Below are positions 1-12,882 of a DNA stretch of 62,000 nt, piece by piece. The notes beneath the pieces are model-generated. The model was not told the DNA's origin, did no database searches, and saw only the letters and a list, made by a program, of their open reading frames with translations. Position numbers and translations under genes: made by a program. Within the stretch, counting starts at the first letter, position 1, and every line of letters starts with the position of its first letter. Source of the DNA: Apostichopus japonicus (Eukaryota > Echinodermata > Holothuroidea > Aspidochirotida > Stichopodidae); assembly GCF_037975245.1 (NCBI RefSeq), contig NC_092572.1, positions 24,399,989 to 24,461,988 of the forward strand, written 5' to 3'.

Positions 1-3000
1 ATTGAGTATCACTCTACTTTGTTGTGTATCACTCACGGTGTGTAGCTTCACTTTACGTTCCAGTTCCCAATGTATTATCAAAGTTGTAAAAGAGTTACTT
101 CACTGTACAGTGGAGACGAAGTCATTGCTGGTTATTTTTTATTGTTGCTGACTTGGAGTCGAGTAAAAGGACTCGAGTTAATGTACTATCAATAATTGGG
201 GAAAAAACTTTTCAAAACTGTTCGAATCAATTTAGTTGATATTAAATGACTAAAGCCATGAATTGTTTCATTACATCTTCATGTTCATTCAGTTAGACAG
301 TTTTGAACAAATTTATGAACAATCACTGTCTCTTTGTAATGACATTCGTCTCGTCACACCCATCCTCCACCCACTCACCCTTCCCCCTTACACCTCCACC
401 CACTCACACCTCCCCACTTACACCTCCATCCCTCGACTCCTCCCAATAAAGAGAATAGAAAAGGCTGTTACGTCATCCTCAACCTTTCAGGACAATAATA
501 AATTAGTCCCAGTACTTCCTGGCAAGGCTTAAACTAGACTATCCTCTAACATTGTAATGTAAGACTACCATGAGATAAATTTGGAATATCTGTTTTCTTA
601 AATGCAAATTATTTGTTTTAGAACAGCTCTAATATCGGTGTTTACATTCATGATTAAAAAAACAAACAAGTATATTTGTCCGAGTGTGTTGTTGACTGAC
701 GATGGTTCGCTTAAGCTCATTTCATTCGTTTTACTGAGACATATTTCTAACCAGGTAAGTACAGTTCAATAAACGCTTACTTTACAGGTAATGCATACAT
801 TCATGGCTAGAAACGAACATTTGCTTGATGTTAATATGTTTAATATTAAAAATAAATACTGTGTACTAATACTAATTACAAAGTCCCGTAAATGTCAAAC
901 CTGTTTATGTGAATCGTTTTTCTCCATATTACTACAGTGATCACCACTTTGCCGTTCCCAAAATTTACGATTCTTTCTGTATATGATATAAATAAACATT
1001 ACAAAACTTTTCGGGAAATGATTAGAAAAGAGGTGTAATTAGTAGAAGGAAAAACAGTATAAAACCAAGAAATACGTATACATCACACTCCGAACGGCTG
1101 AATGACATTTTATAAACATTTCACGCTTCGTTCATCAAAGCATATACACTCTTTACATCTCCTCGATATAAGTTTTAAAAGTGGATTATTAGACATTTTT
1201 TAACACTATAACAGTAAACTCTTACAAAAAAGGTAATAAATGAATGATAATATGTTCATTTCATCTTTATTCTGTGAAAAATAAGAGTTCAATTTAAAGG
1301 TGACATGTTCTCATGCTTGAAGGTATGCTGTCAGAAAGGAACATGTCTGTGATGGTGGCGCAATGTATTAATAGGTAGAGTAAATATGAACGAATCTTGT
1401 CAGAAATCTACAGACGGTATACCATCCCTCTACTGCAGAGAATCATGTGAGAAGGGCTGAGGGGCCGAGGCTTCACCAATCTTTCATTTTAATTTTTGTC
1501 ACTAAAAATTAGCAGTAAACATAATTATGATGAAGTCAAAGTACACCCCGAAAGCCTTTAAGCGCGCACTACGCTTCATACGCTTATACGTCTTTACCTG
1601 TTACCGATGCCTTTTGCAAATGAATAACTATGACGATAGGAGTCTACAGATCAGTTGCATCCCACGCTCTCTCTCCTTCACCGGTCGAACAATTACTGGG
1701 AGGCGCTATACAATAATACCGAAAGTAGTGCTATTATTAGTCGGGTCAATACACCCCACACCTAGGGTCAATACACCCAAACAGAGGCCTTACCGCTTCA
1801 TTTGGCAGACCATAAGCATTAAGGGTTAGGGTTATAAAATGTTATATCAAAACATTCGATATACATAAAAGATACTGAACCTATGGATGAAATTGGTGTG
1901 TTTTGAATAAATGGAACATGATTTGCAATTCTGATTCAGCTGTACCGCTCTCCCGCAGGACCGCAGTGTAGACGAATGAAAAAAAGGTCAGTAACCCTTC
2001 CATTAAATGTCTCAACTCTATTGTCCCAAACTCTAATCTCCTAGTTTACAAACTACACCCGGTCCCTCTAAATCAACCATGAAGAGGGAATCCGCTTACG
2101 TCACCGAAGGGAGCAGTATCTATTTTCAATAATAATAATAATAAAAATGATGATAATATCGCGCAACCCATATCACTCTCGTTTTATATTCTTTTGCCAC
2201 ATTACTCTACTTTCTCAAACTCAAAACCATAGGCATCTCTTTCGGGATTGAAACTATACTTTCTACTCGCTAATATGAACTTACAATATTCTTTTAATAT
2301 ATTAAAGAATATACTCTGAAAGTCGTGGCATATATAGAATTTGTCCGTCTTGCTCTGTTTTCTGTTTTACAATTACTTTTGCCTTTGATAACGTCTCCAT
2401 GAACAGCTTCCCGTACCACAAAGAACCTGTTAATAGACTTCTAAATATTTCATTCGATGCGGCACTATTTCAGCATATTCAAATGACAACAGTATGTAGT
2501 TTTGTCATTAATGCAACACAAGGAAGACGGTATTACCAAAAATAGCTTAAAGCAAATCTCAAACTAATTAAAATTGTTTTCTCGCTTTGCCTTCAATTAT
2601 CTTGATAAGTGAAACAAGAATTCCAGGTCAGCCAGAACACAGTTAAGTTATAAGTGTCAATGATATTATTTACCAGGCAAATGATGTGCATGGTTGTTTT
2701 TTTCGGGAGGTTAGGGCGAGGAACACGCCTACAGGAGTCGGGTAAAATAATTGCGACAGTTAGTGCCATTATGGAGATAAAAAATGTCATATACTTTAAA
2801 TGTTGAATAATTTAAACTGTGAGGAAGATCCATATCGAAAAGCATATGTTTGATTTGCATAGAAATTCTGTGAGAGAGTATTTTGCATATCTAGACCATC
2901 GTACTTAACTCATGGCGTCATTTTTATTTTTATATATATATATATATATTTTGGGGGGGGGGGGGAGGGGGTTGATATTTTCTTCATCATCATGTCTCAA

Positions 3001-3202
3001 TTTACAGTTTGAAGGACTATGTTAAGTGGATGGTGAAAGAGAGACGTGGAGTCATTTCATCAATTTTGACCCATGTTGGAGTCTAATCATATCACAAATG
3101 TTAAATGCACGATTACACACTGACAAAACTTAAAAAGTGAAATATTGCAGGCTCAGAAGAATAACAGAATGAATGGAATGCAGGAATGAAAGAACAAAGT
3201 CA
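1..3202. other. No gene recognised; AT-rich non-coding DNA
   Basis: I see no exon with convincing splice sites or family similarity here. Stop codons are frequent in all frames. Visible landmarks are a C-rich pyrimidine stretch at about 355-445, a short (aat)n run near 2134-2150, an (at)n run near 2930-2950, and a G run followed by G-rich sequence at about 2953-2972. A short direct repeat of 'gggtcaatacaccc' type occurs twice at about 1742-1780. Confidence 0.6.
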
Positions 3203-5945
3203 GACTTATAACATATATTCGGATAATCAAGGTTCACACTAATAACATACTCGCATAATAAAGGTTCAGACTAATAACATACTAGCATAATAAAGGTTCA
3301 GACTTACTTAATAACATACTCATATAATAAAGGTTCAGACTAAACAACATACTGTCATAATAAAGTTTCATACTAATAATATACTCGCATAATAAAGGTT
3401 CAGACTAATAGCATACTCGCACAATAAGGGTTCAGACTAATAACATACTCGCATAATAAAGGTTCAGACTAATAGCGTACTCGCAAAATAAAGGTTCAGA
3501 CTAATAACATACTTGCATAATAAAGGTTCAGACTAATAACATATTCGCATAATCAAGGTTCAGACTAATAACATACTCGCATAATAGAGGTTCAGATCAA
3601 TATCATACTGTCATAACAAAGGTTCAGGCTAATAACATACTCGCACAATAAGGGTTCAGACTAGTAACATACTCGCACAATGAAAGTTCAGACTAATAAC
3701 ATACTCGCATAATCAAGGTTCACACTAATAACATACTCGCACAATAAAGTTTCAGCCTAATAACATACTCGCATAATAAAGGTTCAGACTAATAACATAC
3801 TCGCAGAATACAGGTTCATACTAATAGCATACTCGCATAATAAAGGTTCAGACTAATAACATACTCGCACAATAAAGTTTCATTCTAATAACATACTCGC
3901 ATAATAAAGGTTCAGACTAATAGCGTACTCGCAAAATAAAGGTTCAGACTAATAACATACTTGCATAATAAAGGTTCAGACTAATAACATATTCGCATAA
4001 TCAAGGTTCAGACTAATAACATACTCGCATAATAGAGGTTCAGACCAATATCATACTGTCATAACAAAGGTTCAGGCTAATAACATACTCGCACAATAAG
4101 GGTTCAGACTAGTAACATACTCGCACAATGAAAGTTCAGACTAATAACATACTCGCATAATCAAGGTTCACACTAATAACATACTCGCATAATAAATTTT
4201 CAGCCTAATAACATACTCGCATAATAAAGGTTCAGACTAATAGCATACTCGCATGATAAAGGTTCAGACTAATAACATACTTGCATAATCAAGGTTCAGA
4301 CTAATAACATACTCGCATAATCAAGGTTCATACTAATAACATACTCGCATAATAAAGTTTCAGCCTAATAACAAACTCGCATAATAAAGGTTCAGACTAA
4401 TAGCATACTCGCATAATAAAGGTTCAGACTAATAACATACTCGCAGAATACAGGTTCATACTAATAGCATACTCGCATGATAAAGGTTCAGACTAATAAC
4501 ATACTCGCACAATAAAGTTTCATTCTAATAACATACTCGCATAATAAAGGTTCAGACTAATAGCGTACTCGCAAAATAAAGGTTCAGACTAATAACATAC
4601 TTGCATAATAAAGGTTCAGACTAATAACATATTCGCATAATCAAGGTTCAGACTAATAACATACTCGCATAATAGAGGTTCAGACCAATATCATACTGTC
4701 ATAACAAAGGTTCAGGCTAATAACATACTCGCACAATAAGGGTTCAGACTAGTAACATACTCGCATAATGAAGGTTCAGACTAATAACATATTCGCATAA
4801 TCAAGGTTCAGACTAATAACATACTCGCATAATAGAGGTTCAGATCAATATCATACTGTCATAAAAAAGGTTCAGGCTAATAACATACTCGCACAATAAG
4901 GGTTCAGACTAGTAAAATACTCGCATAATGAAAGTTCAGACTAATAACATACTCGCATAATCAAGGTTCACACTAATAACATACTCGCATAATAAAGTTT
5001 CAGCCTAATAACATACTCGCATAATAAAGGTTCAGACTAATAACATACTCGCATAATAAAGGTTCAGACTAATAACATACTCGCAGAATACAGGTTCATA
5101 CTAATAGCATACTCGCATGATAAAGGTGCAGACTAATAACATACTCGCACAATAAAGTTTCATTCTAATAACATACTCGCATAATAAAGGTTCAGACTAA
5201 TAGCGTACTCGCAAAATAAAGGTTCAGACTAATAACATACTTGCATAACAAAGGTTCAGGCTAATAACATACTCGCACAATAAGGGTTCAGACTAGTAAC
5301 ATACTCGCATAATGAAGGTTCAGACTAATAACATATTCGCATAATGAAGGTTCAGACTAATAACATACTCGCATAATAAAGTTTCAGCCTAATAACATAC
5401 TCGCATAATAAAGGTTCAGCCTAATAACATACTCGCATAATAAAGGTTCAGACTAATAACATACTTGCATAATCAAGGTGCAGACTAATAACATACTCGC
5501 ATAATAGAGGTTCAGACCAATATCATACTGTCATAACAAAGGTTCAGACTAATAACATACTCGCACAATAAGGGTTCAGACTAGTAACATACTCGCATAA
5601 TGAAGGTTCAGACTAATAACATACTCGCATAATCAAGGTTCACACTAATAACATACTCGCATAATAAAGTTTCAGCCTAATAACATACTCGCACAATAAG
5701 GGTTCAGACTAGTAACATACTCGCATAATGAAGGTTCAGACTAATAACATACTCGCATAATCAAGGTTCATACTAATAACATACTGGCATAATAAAGTTT
5801 CAGCCTAATAACATACTCGCATAATAAAGGTTCAGACTAATAACATACTCGCATAATAAAGGTTCAGACTAATAACACACTCGCAGAATACAGGTTCATA
5901 CTAATACAGTACTCGTATAATAAAGGTGCAGACTAATAACGCATT
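3203..5945. repeat. 32-bp minisatellite with 640-bp higher-order period
   Basis: About 85 head-to-tail copies of a 32-bp unit, readable as 'aataacatactcgc' followed by 'ataataaaggttcagact'. Variants recur in a fixed order. The marker variant 'tcgcagaatacaggttcata' starts at 3801, 4441 and 5081, exactly 640 bp (20 units) apart, and again at 5881, 800 bp (25 units) later. This implies amplification of multi-unit blocks after single units had diverged. The array is AT-rich, has no long open frame and no recognised gene beside it. Unit spacing is zero, so it is not an array with unique spacers. Confidence 0.95.
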
Positions 5946-6205
5946 AAAGACTTATATTAAAAACTCAGGACCAATAATCAATTCAACAAATATAGGAATA
6001 CGCTGATGACATTCAAAAATAACAGACTGAAATAACCAACTCAATTATAACGCCTTACTAAATAGCAAACTCAAATAATACAAACCCAGACGAATAACAG
6101 ATTGAACTAAACACAGACCCTGACAGAGGATTAGACTAATAACAAACCCTAAAATAACAGACTCGAGCAACTGACATCAGATAGCAGAAATAACAGACTC
6201 ATATT
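5946..6205. repeat. Decayed flank of the 32-bp array
   Basis: After the regular array ends, the motif 'aataacagactc' and close variants keep recurring at irregular spacing (for example near 6020, 6095, 6135, 6155 and 6190). It looks like an old, mutated edge of the same satellite that no longer exchanges with the core. Confidence 0.55.
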
Positions 6206-9200
6206 CCGTGGAATAGATATGTAATGTTAATTACAATGTCACAATATCTTCATGTGAAACAAATGTCATTTTGCATTCCATGCACTTGAGGTTTCATTAG
6301 CACGTCAATCTGAAGTACGAATGCGAGATAAATGTAGGTTAAAGGACTCAACATCCGAGGCGTTTAGCAAATTAATGTTTCTTAATTTTCTTTTTAAAAA
6401 CAGAATAGGTAAGCTTCATATTACTTCATTCATCCGAATGACTTAAAGGCTTTTGAATTTGAGTCTAAGATATTTATTGGAAAGTTCCCTTTGCAAGCAA
6501 AATGGAATGAATGTAACAATAAATATTGTTTCATGTTTCTCAAGGCACCTATAGGGCAATAGTATAGCATAGTATGAACTATATTTGATTTAAATTTGTT
6601 ACTTTAGTCCTTTGTAGTTTTACGTTGCATATTAACAGTTTGAGTGATGTTAAAATATCATGTCTCAAAGTAACATAACTTGTTAATCTTCATCTATATT
6701 ATCAACTACTCGAGACTTCTCAAGATTTTGGAGAATTAAACACACGACAAATTTGAATATAAGGTTTTACCCGTAGCAACTGAACTCGGTAACAGTCAGA
6801 GGATGTTCCTCAAACTACGACATTTCATAAGAAGCAAAATTGTGTTATTACTCCATGAATGTCATCATATCGAGACAGAATTCTTCCCCAAATGTGATAA
6901 ACGTCAAAATAACAGGGAACGAATGGATTTCTTTCGTTCAGCTTTTAGAAAGAAAAATTAAGCTACCGTAGGCTATGATTTCCAGAGATGCGTAAATGTC
7001 AAGAAAGTAATTAACGCGCTCCCATCGATCACCGTATTTGGATCATACTGTATAGGATAGATGGTGCATGCACTTGGTTGTTACCGTAAAGCTTAATAGG
7101 AATAGAAAGTCAAACCAATATGTTAAAGACCCTTTCATCAACTCCTTACATATACTTAGAGACAATGAGACAATTTCAGTAAATAAATATGTATGTATAT
7201 ATATCTACATATATTTATTTATATATATATATATAGATATATATATTTATATATATATGTATATATATGATGTGTTTTATATATATACACACACTAACAC
7301 ACATACACACATCTATACATATATATTTATATATGTGTGTGTGTTATTAATGTTACTTTTTGCACCATGGTGTACGCACCAACTTTGGTACTAAAGCCTT
7401 CGCCTTTTGTGTTGTGATCGTCAACATTGATAGCTTCAAAGGTCATCTTAAGCACATGTTTTTTTCTAATAGTGTTGAATTCTACAATAAGGTTTGAATG
7501 CAAGTTTCCTGTCTTTGAAATTAACATATAATATTAGCACATATAATATTAACGTGACGTACACATGACGTAACGTAACGTAGAAATGCGTGCAGCTTGT
7601 GTGAATGCGTATCGTAGGCGTATGATGAGCGCATTGCTAATGGAAGAGCGTGTTACACGTCATGTACGGAACTGTAAATGAAACAGCGTTAAGATTCAGT
7701 TTGATTTGTAAAATCATCTACTTTCGATCCCTTTAGGGCAGTACGAATGATCGACAATTTCTCAGGTGAATTATCAATGTGAAATCAATGTTAACTTCAT
7801 TGGCTATTATCTCCTGCTAAACCACCATATATGTAATACAGTTGACTTATTTCAATTCAGTTCGGTATCACTGTAAAAACATTTAACTGCACTTTTCAAA
7901 TCTGTTCTACTTTTACGAGAATATTTGATACTTTCTTCTGAAAATTATTGTATAAAACAATGCCCTCCCCACACCCACCCTCTCCGCACGATCACATGTC
8001 ACAGTCGTCGAATCTGCTGTACTGGCCATCCATATGTATATGTTAACCTTTGTAATTCACTCTCTTATGCCATGCAAATCTTTCACGGTATTCAAATGCG
8101 TATAAGAAGAGTACTCAGCCGTTCACACAGTGTATTATGACGGATGGCTCATATATCATTAGCAATATACACTGCATACTTTATTCAACTTTCTCCTAAG
8201 GTTTCACTTCAGTTCGTTTCATTTCTCCCCCCAAAAGAAATTTCCAGGGGACGCCGACAGGTCAAACGGAATTGTATTAATCCAAGTTTTCATCATTTCT
8301 TCCTTGCATCCGTGGTGTATTTAAGTTTGATATGTATTTTAAGGTAATACATATATGTATGAACAAATTCCTATATCGGTGCCATGATATGGAAACGACT
8401 GACATCATCCTTAAGGGGGGAACGTCTGTAATTCTCGGTGTTAACTTGCGATAAAGAAAAATATATAACAAAATCGGCGAGCTTTTCTTGATTAGCTTCG
8501 TCCATAGTTAATTTCCCATAAGACAGGATGAATTCGAATCCCTTATGTTGGGAAAGAGGCCACACATTTATGATACAGAGCGGAGTCCGTCAAGTGGTCC
8601 TATATACGATATAGATACTACTGAAGGAAGCATGTATTTATATCGTATATATATGCACAAATTTGCTGTGTGTGATTACACAGATGTTATATGTAGTACG
8701 TTAGTCTATATGAATGTACAGTGTCTTGATTTTTTCTTCGAGAACAAATGGATATGAAACGTAGAGAAATAGACTTATTAACTTTTTTATTACGTTATTT
8801 GATATTACCTGATACCCGCGAAACAAAGAAGAAACATCATAAGTATAATATCATTATTATTTTTGTTTATGATTAATCTATTGTTTGTTTGTTGTTGTTG
8901 TTGTTTTTGAAATTGTTGTTTATGTTCCTATCTGTCTATAGAAGTAGTTTTTGGTTTCACGTCTGCATACGACAACATCTACTTAGAAGCAATGTATACA
9001 AATATCATATGAAATTACATGTTATAACAAATTGACTTACAATTTATTAACGAGAATATCATCTCAATGTCTGTTCTTCTTTTCTTAAAAAAAAAAACAA
9101 TCTTGGTAATTTTGAGACCTGTGAATGTTTACTCATGCTGCATCATGTGTACCTGTTAATGTGCAGTGTCGTGGAGCATCTATTACATATTGTATAATGA

Positions 9201-9478
9201 CTTTAGGCCGTCTTGGGGCAGTTCTAATGGGAGATGAGAACTATATAGAGTGATTGAAATTACAGGTATATGTCGACGACGGTAATATATACCATTATTA
9301 ACACAGCTATTATTGTAGTACGGTATACATGAAGAGATTAGTGTCATGTTGAACTTTTCTGGAAACAATTTATACGATAATTGACAGTGTCACGTGTGTG
9401 CATGGGTCTCCATGTATGTATATATGGGTGTTTGTGTGTGTGTGTTTGTCCGTGTATGTATGTCCGTGTATTTATGAA
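6206..9478. other. No gene recognised; AT-rich spacer
   Basis: No supported exon. The segment holds an AT microsatellite (separate entry), a (gtt)n-like run near 8885-8910 and a GT-rich run near 9425-9470. Two minus-strand open stretches (about 7327-7527 and 8277-8565) were considered as exons and rejected for lack of good splice sites or family similarity. Confidence 0.5.
7190..7345. repeat. AT/ACAC microsatellite
   Basis: Mixed (at)n, (ta)n and (ac/gt)n low-complexity DNA. Translations through it give only Tyr/Ile runs and are not genes. Confidence 0.9.
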
Positions 9479-9766
9479 TATGATAATAATAATGAAAATA
9501 ATAATAGTAAATACCCACGCGCCATATCTGTCAACTTGGCACTCCTGGCGCAGTCTTGTTCAATGCCAAGGCCCTGTCACACGACTTAACAACTTAACCC
9601 TGGTCATTGGTAACTTGTCACACCCATACACGAAAGTGTGCACAATTCAATCAATCTCTCCTGGGGCACCACAGTGCACCACATGCACGTGTTTCCCGGG
9701 GGACTTCCCATAGGGTGCAGTCACAAACCGGCGCACAAAACTCTATTTACCTATCAACCTCGCAAG
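9479..9766 (-). mobile_element. tRNA-derived SINE (family 1), 3' body part, split copy
   Basis: This is the tail and body of a SINE read on the minus strand. It has an (aat)n-type tail at about 9479-9510, then a body matching the intact copy at 39267-39655 (shared blocks around 'gtgcacaattcaa', 'ggggcaccacagtgcac', 'gacttcccatagggtgca'). The copy stops at 9766, where a 2.26-kb hAT-like element begins, and resumes at 12025. The 8 bp 'ctcgcaag' at 9759-9766 is repeated at 12025-12032. Confidence 0.85.
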
Positions 9767-12024
9767 CAGGGTGGGAATTTTACGGTACGCCGGTACGCTA
9801 GCGTACTGGAATGAAAATATGGCTTACCAACATAAGAAAATCAAATGGGCCTAGTACTACACACCCTTGTAATGAGCGTACCAAAAATTCTGACCGTAAG
9901 TGATTGCATCGGACTGTAGTAGGCTTATCTGCAATCTGCTTCTAAGTTACGGAGGATTAATTTGTCGCGCAGCTAGCAAAACTGACGATATTATGAAACA
10001 AACTACGTTCGGCAAAGCCCGGTTTCTAGACTGCCTAACAATGAACAGCGCGCACTATACTGTACGCACATCAGCTTACAAGTTAACTGCAGTGTTTACC
10101 CCTACTTAAATATCACGGTAGGCTAATGTACATGTGCTGCGGATTTTCCCAGTTACCTTCCCCCCTGTCTAACACCTGTTTGTTAACATTTTTGGCACGT
10201 TTCCAAAAAACTTTTCATGGAGTAAACTATTTTGACTCCACTCTAGAATTAATTAGGTCAGTCAGTAAAGGATCGGTAAAGTTATGCGAAATATTATCTT
10301 AGACGTTGAAGAAAATTTATATCCCCGTAACATTAAGGTAAGTAAAACCATGGAGGTAAAAACACACCTCAAGCCAACCGACTCATCCGCATGAACAAAA
10401 CAATCTGTTCCCCATGATACACGAGGCACAGTCTATACCATACAGACATAGCACGATATCAAGGCCCCAATAGCTACAGTATGGCCATCTTTATGAAAGT
10501 AAACCTTGCAATCCCATGTTTTAGGCCACTTGGCATGATTAACTAAATGCTAAATATTGTTTCCATGTCCTTGTAGAAAACGTCAACTTCGCAAAATACA
10601 ATTAGTTGTGTTTTTCTGGTTACGTGAGATTCGTAACCGACGAAGTGGTTAGGCTATGTACTATACTCTTAAGTCTTAACTATGGTAGGATAATTATTTG
10701 TCCTTTTATTGTGGAAATTCTAGAAAATACTTTCTTTTTCCTCCGCTTAACAGCAGATGTGGTCGTATGGTTTATTCATAAATGGGTGTACTAGAGCCTT
10801 GTTTACATGACATTTGTTGCATTTAGCACGATATGCCAGTTTCGCGTGAATTTTTTGAAAGTATTTTGCTCGATCTTTCGTAAAATTTGAAAGGTGTACC
10901 AACTTACTGTTCGTACACAATTGGTAATTTCTCTACCGATTTTCGAGCTGTTTTTCTCTATACAGTTAATGTTGTAAAGGACGGGTTTTTTACGAAGTTC
11001 AAAAGTCAGTAAATGAAGTTGATAAACTTTTTTTTTTTCAACTTTCTTAACCATGGAATGCTAGAATAATATTTACACATAAAACGTAGAAAGGATAATC
11101 GCATTTTTATCCACAGTTATTTCAAATTTCTTTCACAAGAAATTATCGTCATTTGTTCAATACTCCAAAAAAATCGTGTTAAAATTTTTTTATCGAGATT
11201 ATAAGAATTTTCGATATATCGCCCAACCCTAGTCAGCACTGCACTTATGTAGGTCTACTAATGCAAAAGTACACTGTCGGTGCAGCGCAAATGAATGTGC
11301 GGCACATGGCCGGTTTAAGAAGTTGTTTACATTCGAGATGGGTTGCCCACTTGCTCTTTTGACTTGCTGTGTGTTGTATGCCGTTTTATAACATCAGCCG
11401 AAAATAACATCAGCAGCGAAATATTACTGTGCTTCGTGAAATAATTTACTTCGAAATTATTGCAGTTATTCATTTAATTTTTAAATTATTACTGCATATG
11501 AAATTCCCAGATTCTGTGAAACGTTCGTTAAAATATTTGTACGAAACTTGCATCATGAATACTGCACTTGGCAGCCATATTGATAGCGTGCTTTCCGCGA
11601 ACTTTTTAGTGAACATGCTTTGCCGTTCAAAAAGGGCAGAGTCCGGCAAACCCCACGTTTCTTTGGAGTGTACTGTGTAGTCCCCATCTTCCTTCAACGT
11701 TGATGATGACATCTGTTGGTGATTGGTGACCAGAGCAGACTCTTCTGGAACCATGTGCATATGCATCACCCTCTATGTGGCTCTGACTGGATACTAGATC
11801 ACAGGATGTGCTGGTATGGTTGTACTTGCCTTCATTTGATTGGTCGCATATTGTATTATAAACAGCACGACTTGATATTTGTTCATTTTTCAGGTCATTG
11901 TGCTGTGCTTACCGATTCATGAATTGTGCTTACTAACTGAGAAATCTTGGCTCATGTTGGTAAGCACATTTCATCAAAAAATGAAAAAATGCTTACCAAC
12001 TTTTTTTGCCAAATTCCCACCCTG
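9767..12024. mobile_element. hAT-like DNA transposon, non-autonomous, 2258 bp
   Basis: Its ends are perfect inverted repeats: 'cagggtgggaattt' at the left and 'aaattcccaccctg' at the right. They are flanked by the 8-bp direct repeat 'ctcgcaag' (9759-9766 and 12025-12032). CAG...CTG ends with 8-bp target duplications are the hallmark of the hAT superfamily, and this duplication also fits the hAT preference nTnnnnAn. Subterminal repeats of 'gcttaccaac' type occur near both ends (about 9822 and 11958-12000), as expected for transposase binding sites. No transposase frame is visible; the longest open stretch is about 99 codons at 11470-11769 on the minus strand, without recognisable motifs. The sequence 'cgatatatcgcccaaccctag' type end near 11212-11232 may mark a further nested element. 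Confidence 0.88.
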
Positions 12025-12180
12025 CTCGCAAGTCCCCTTTATACACCTGGGTGAAGTGAGGCAATGGAGATCAAGTGCCTTGCCCGATAACACAACGCAA
12101 TGATCCGGCCAGGACTCGAACCTGTAATCCTTAGATCACAAGTCCACTGCCTTAACCACTTGGCCACAACGCTCCCCCGC
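12025..12180 (-). mobile_element. tRNA-derived SINE (family 1), tRNA-like head of split copy
   Basis: Continuation of the SINE that starts at 9479. Read on the minus strand, the 5' head contains an A-box-like 'tggccaagtggtt' and a B-box-like 'ggttcgagtcc', the internal RNA polymerase III promoter of a tRNA-derived SINE. Its outer end is near 12175. Rejoining 9479-9766 with 12033-12180 gives a copy collinear with the intact one at 39267-39655. Confidence 0.85.
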
Positions 12181-12697
12181 CATATTTTGGAAACAATTTA
12201 AATTCTAAACTATAAACAATGACAGTTTGATGAAGTATTGAAGAATTAATTCCAATTGAATATAGATTTATTCTTGCGAAGTCTAATGATGACGTATAGC
12301 CCTTGTGTCAGTTTGTGACAAATCATCCAATTTCTTCGCACTTTGAATGAATGCATGGCTTTGTGGGAAATGGTACCTCGAATACAGTGTGACAATCAAT
12401 CACTTGTACAGGATATGAGGTATAGCATTTTAACCCCCCTCATTCCCTCCCCCCCCCCCGATTGACTTAGGTAAGAGTATGATCCTTCAAAAAAGGTCCA
12501 CAGGTCGATAAAGGATCTCATAAATGAGGGGTATGGCCCTGGGGTCGCACAAATTACATAAAACTTTAGACTTTACACGTTGCATTCTGAAGGGATTGTT
12601 AGACTATAATTAGGTCTTGTATAATTCGATCTAAAAGCAAGGTTGTGTTAAAATGTCCTTTACATCTTTATGTGAGGTTTACAAGGTTAGTGTTAAC
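12181..12697. other. No gene recognised
   Basis: AT-rich spacer with a poly-C run near 12448-12460. The sequence 'tgtgaggtttacaaggtta' near 12671 is repeated near 13097, a short local duplication. Confidence 0.5.
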
Positions 12698-12882
12698 CTT
12701 CATGTACCATTGATATGCGCCTAAGAGCGTTTGGGGGCCCGAAGAGATGTTACAATTCCTCCCCGACCGAGGTGGAACCAAAACAGAATAGCCCGACTGA
12801 AAGTTTGTTCCCTGTGCGACGATGCCGTTATAATGGTTCCCGTCACATATCCTCCGCTTGCGCATGCCGCCGATGACAACCT
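12698..12882 (-). CDS. Candidate internal exon of unknown gene (weak)
   Basis: I do not recognise the product. A 185-base segment is open on the minus strand between a possible acceptor (ctgcag, AG at 12883-12884) and a weak donor (GAAG|GTTAAC at 12697). It is clearly richer in G+C than its surroundings. Read in phase it gives 61 codons plus two leading bases, with two cysteines (ICDGNHYN and RNCNISS) and a G-A-Y-Q-W-Y-M-K end. Its entry phase matches the exit phase of the signal-peptide exon at 18642-18699, so the two could join as codon G|AG. The polypyrimidine tract is poor and the opposite strand is also open, so this may be chance. Confidence 0.22.

Noticed and set aside
3203-5945. CRISPR-like regular repeats
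   Set aside because: Units follow one another with no unique spacers, and the genome is an intron-bearing animal genome.
7327-7527. Minus-strand open stretch including FEAINVDDHNTKGEGF, considered as an exon
   Set aside because: The composition looks protein-like, but the possible acceptor has no pyrimidine tract, the donor is weak, and it runs into a microsatellite.
8277-8565. Minus-strand open stretch ending SPLKDDVSRFHIMAPI
   Set aside because: No clear donor or acceptor and no family match.
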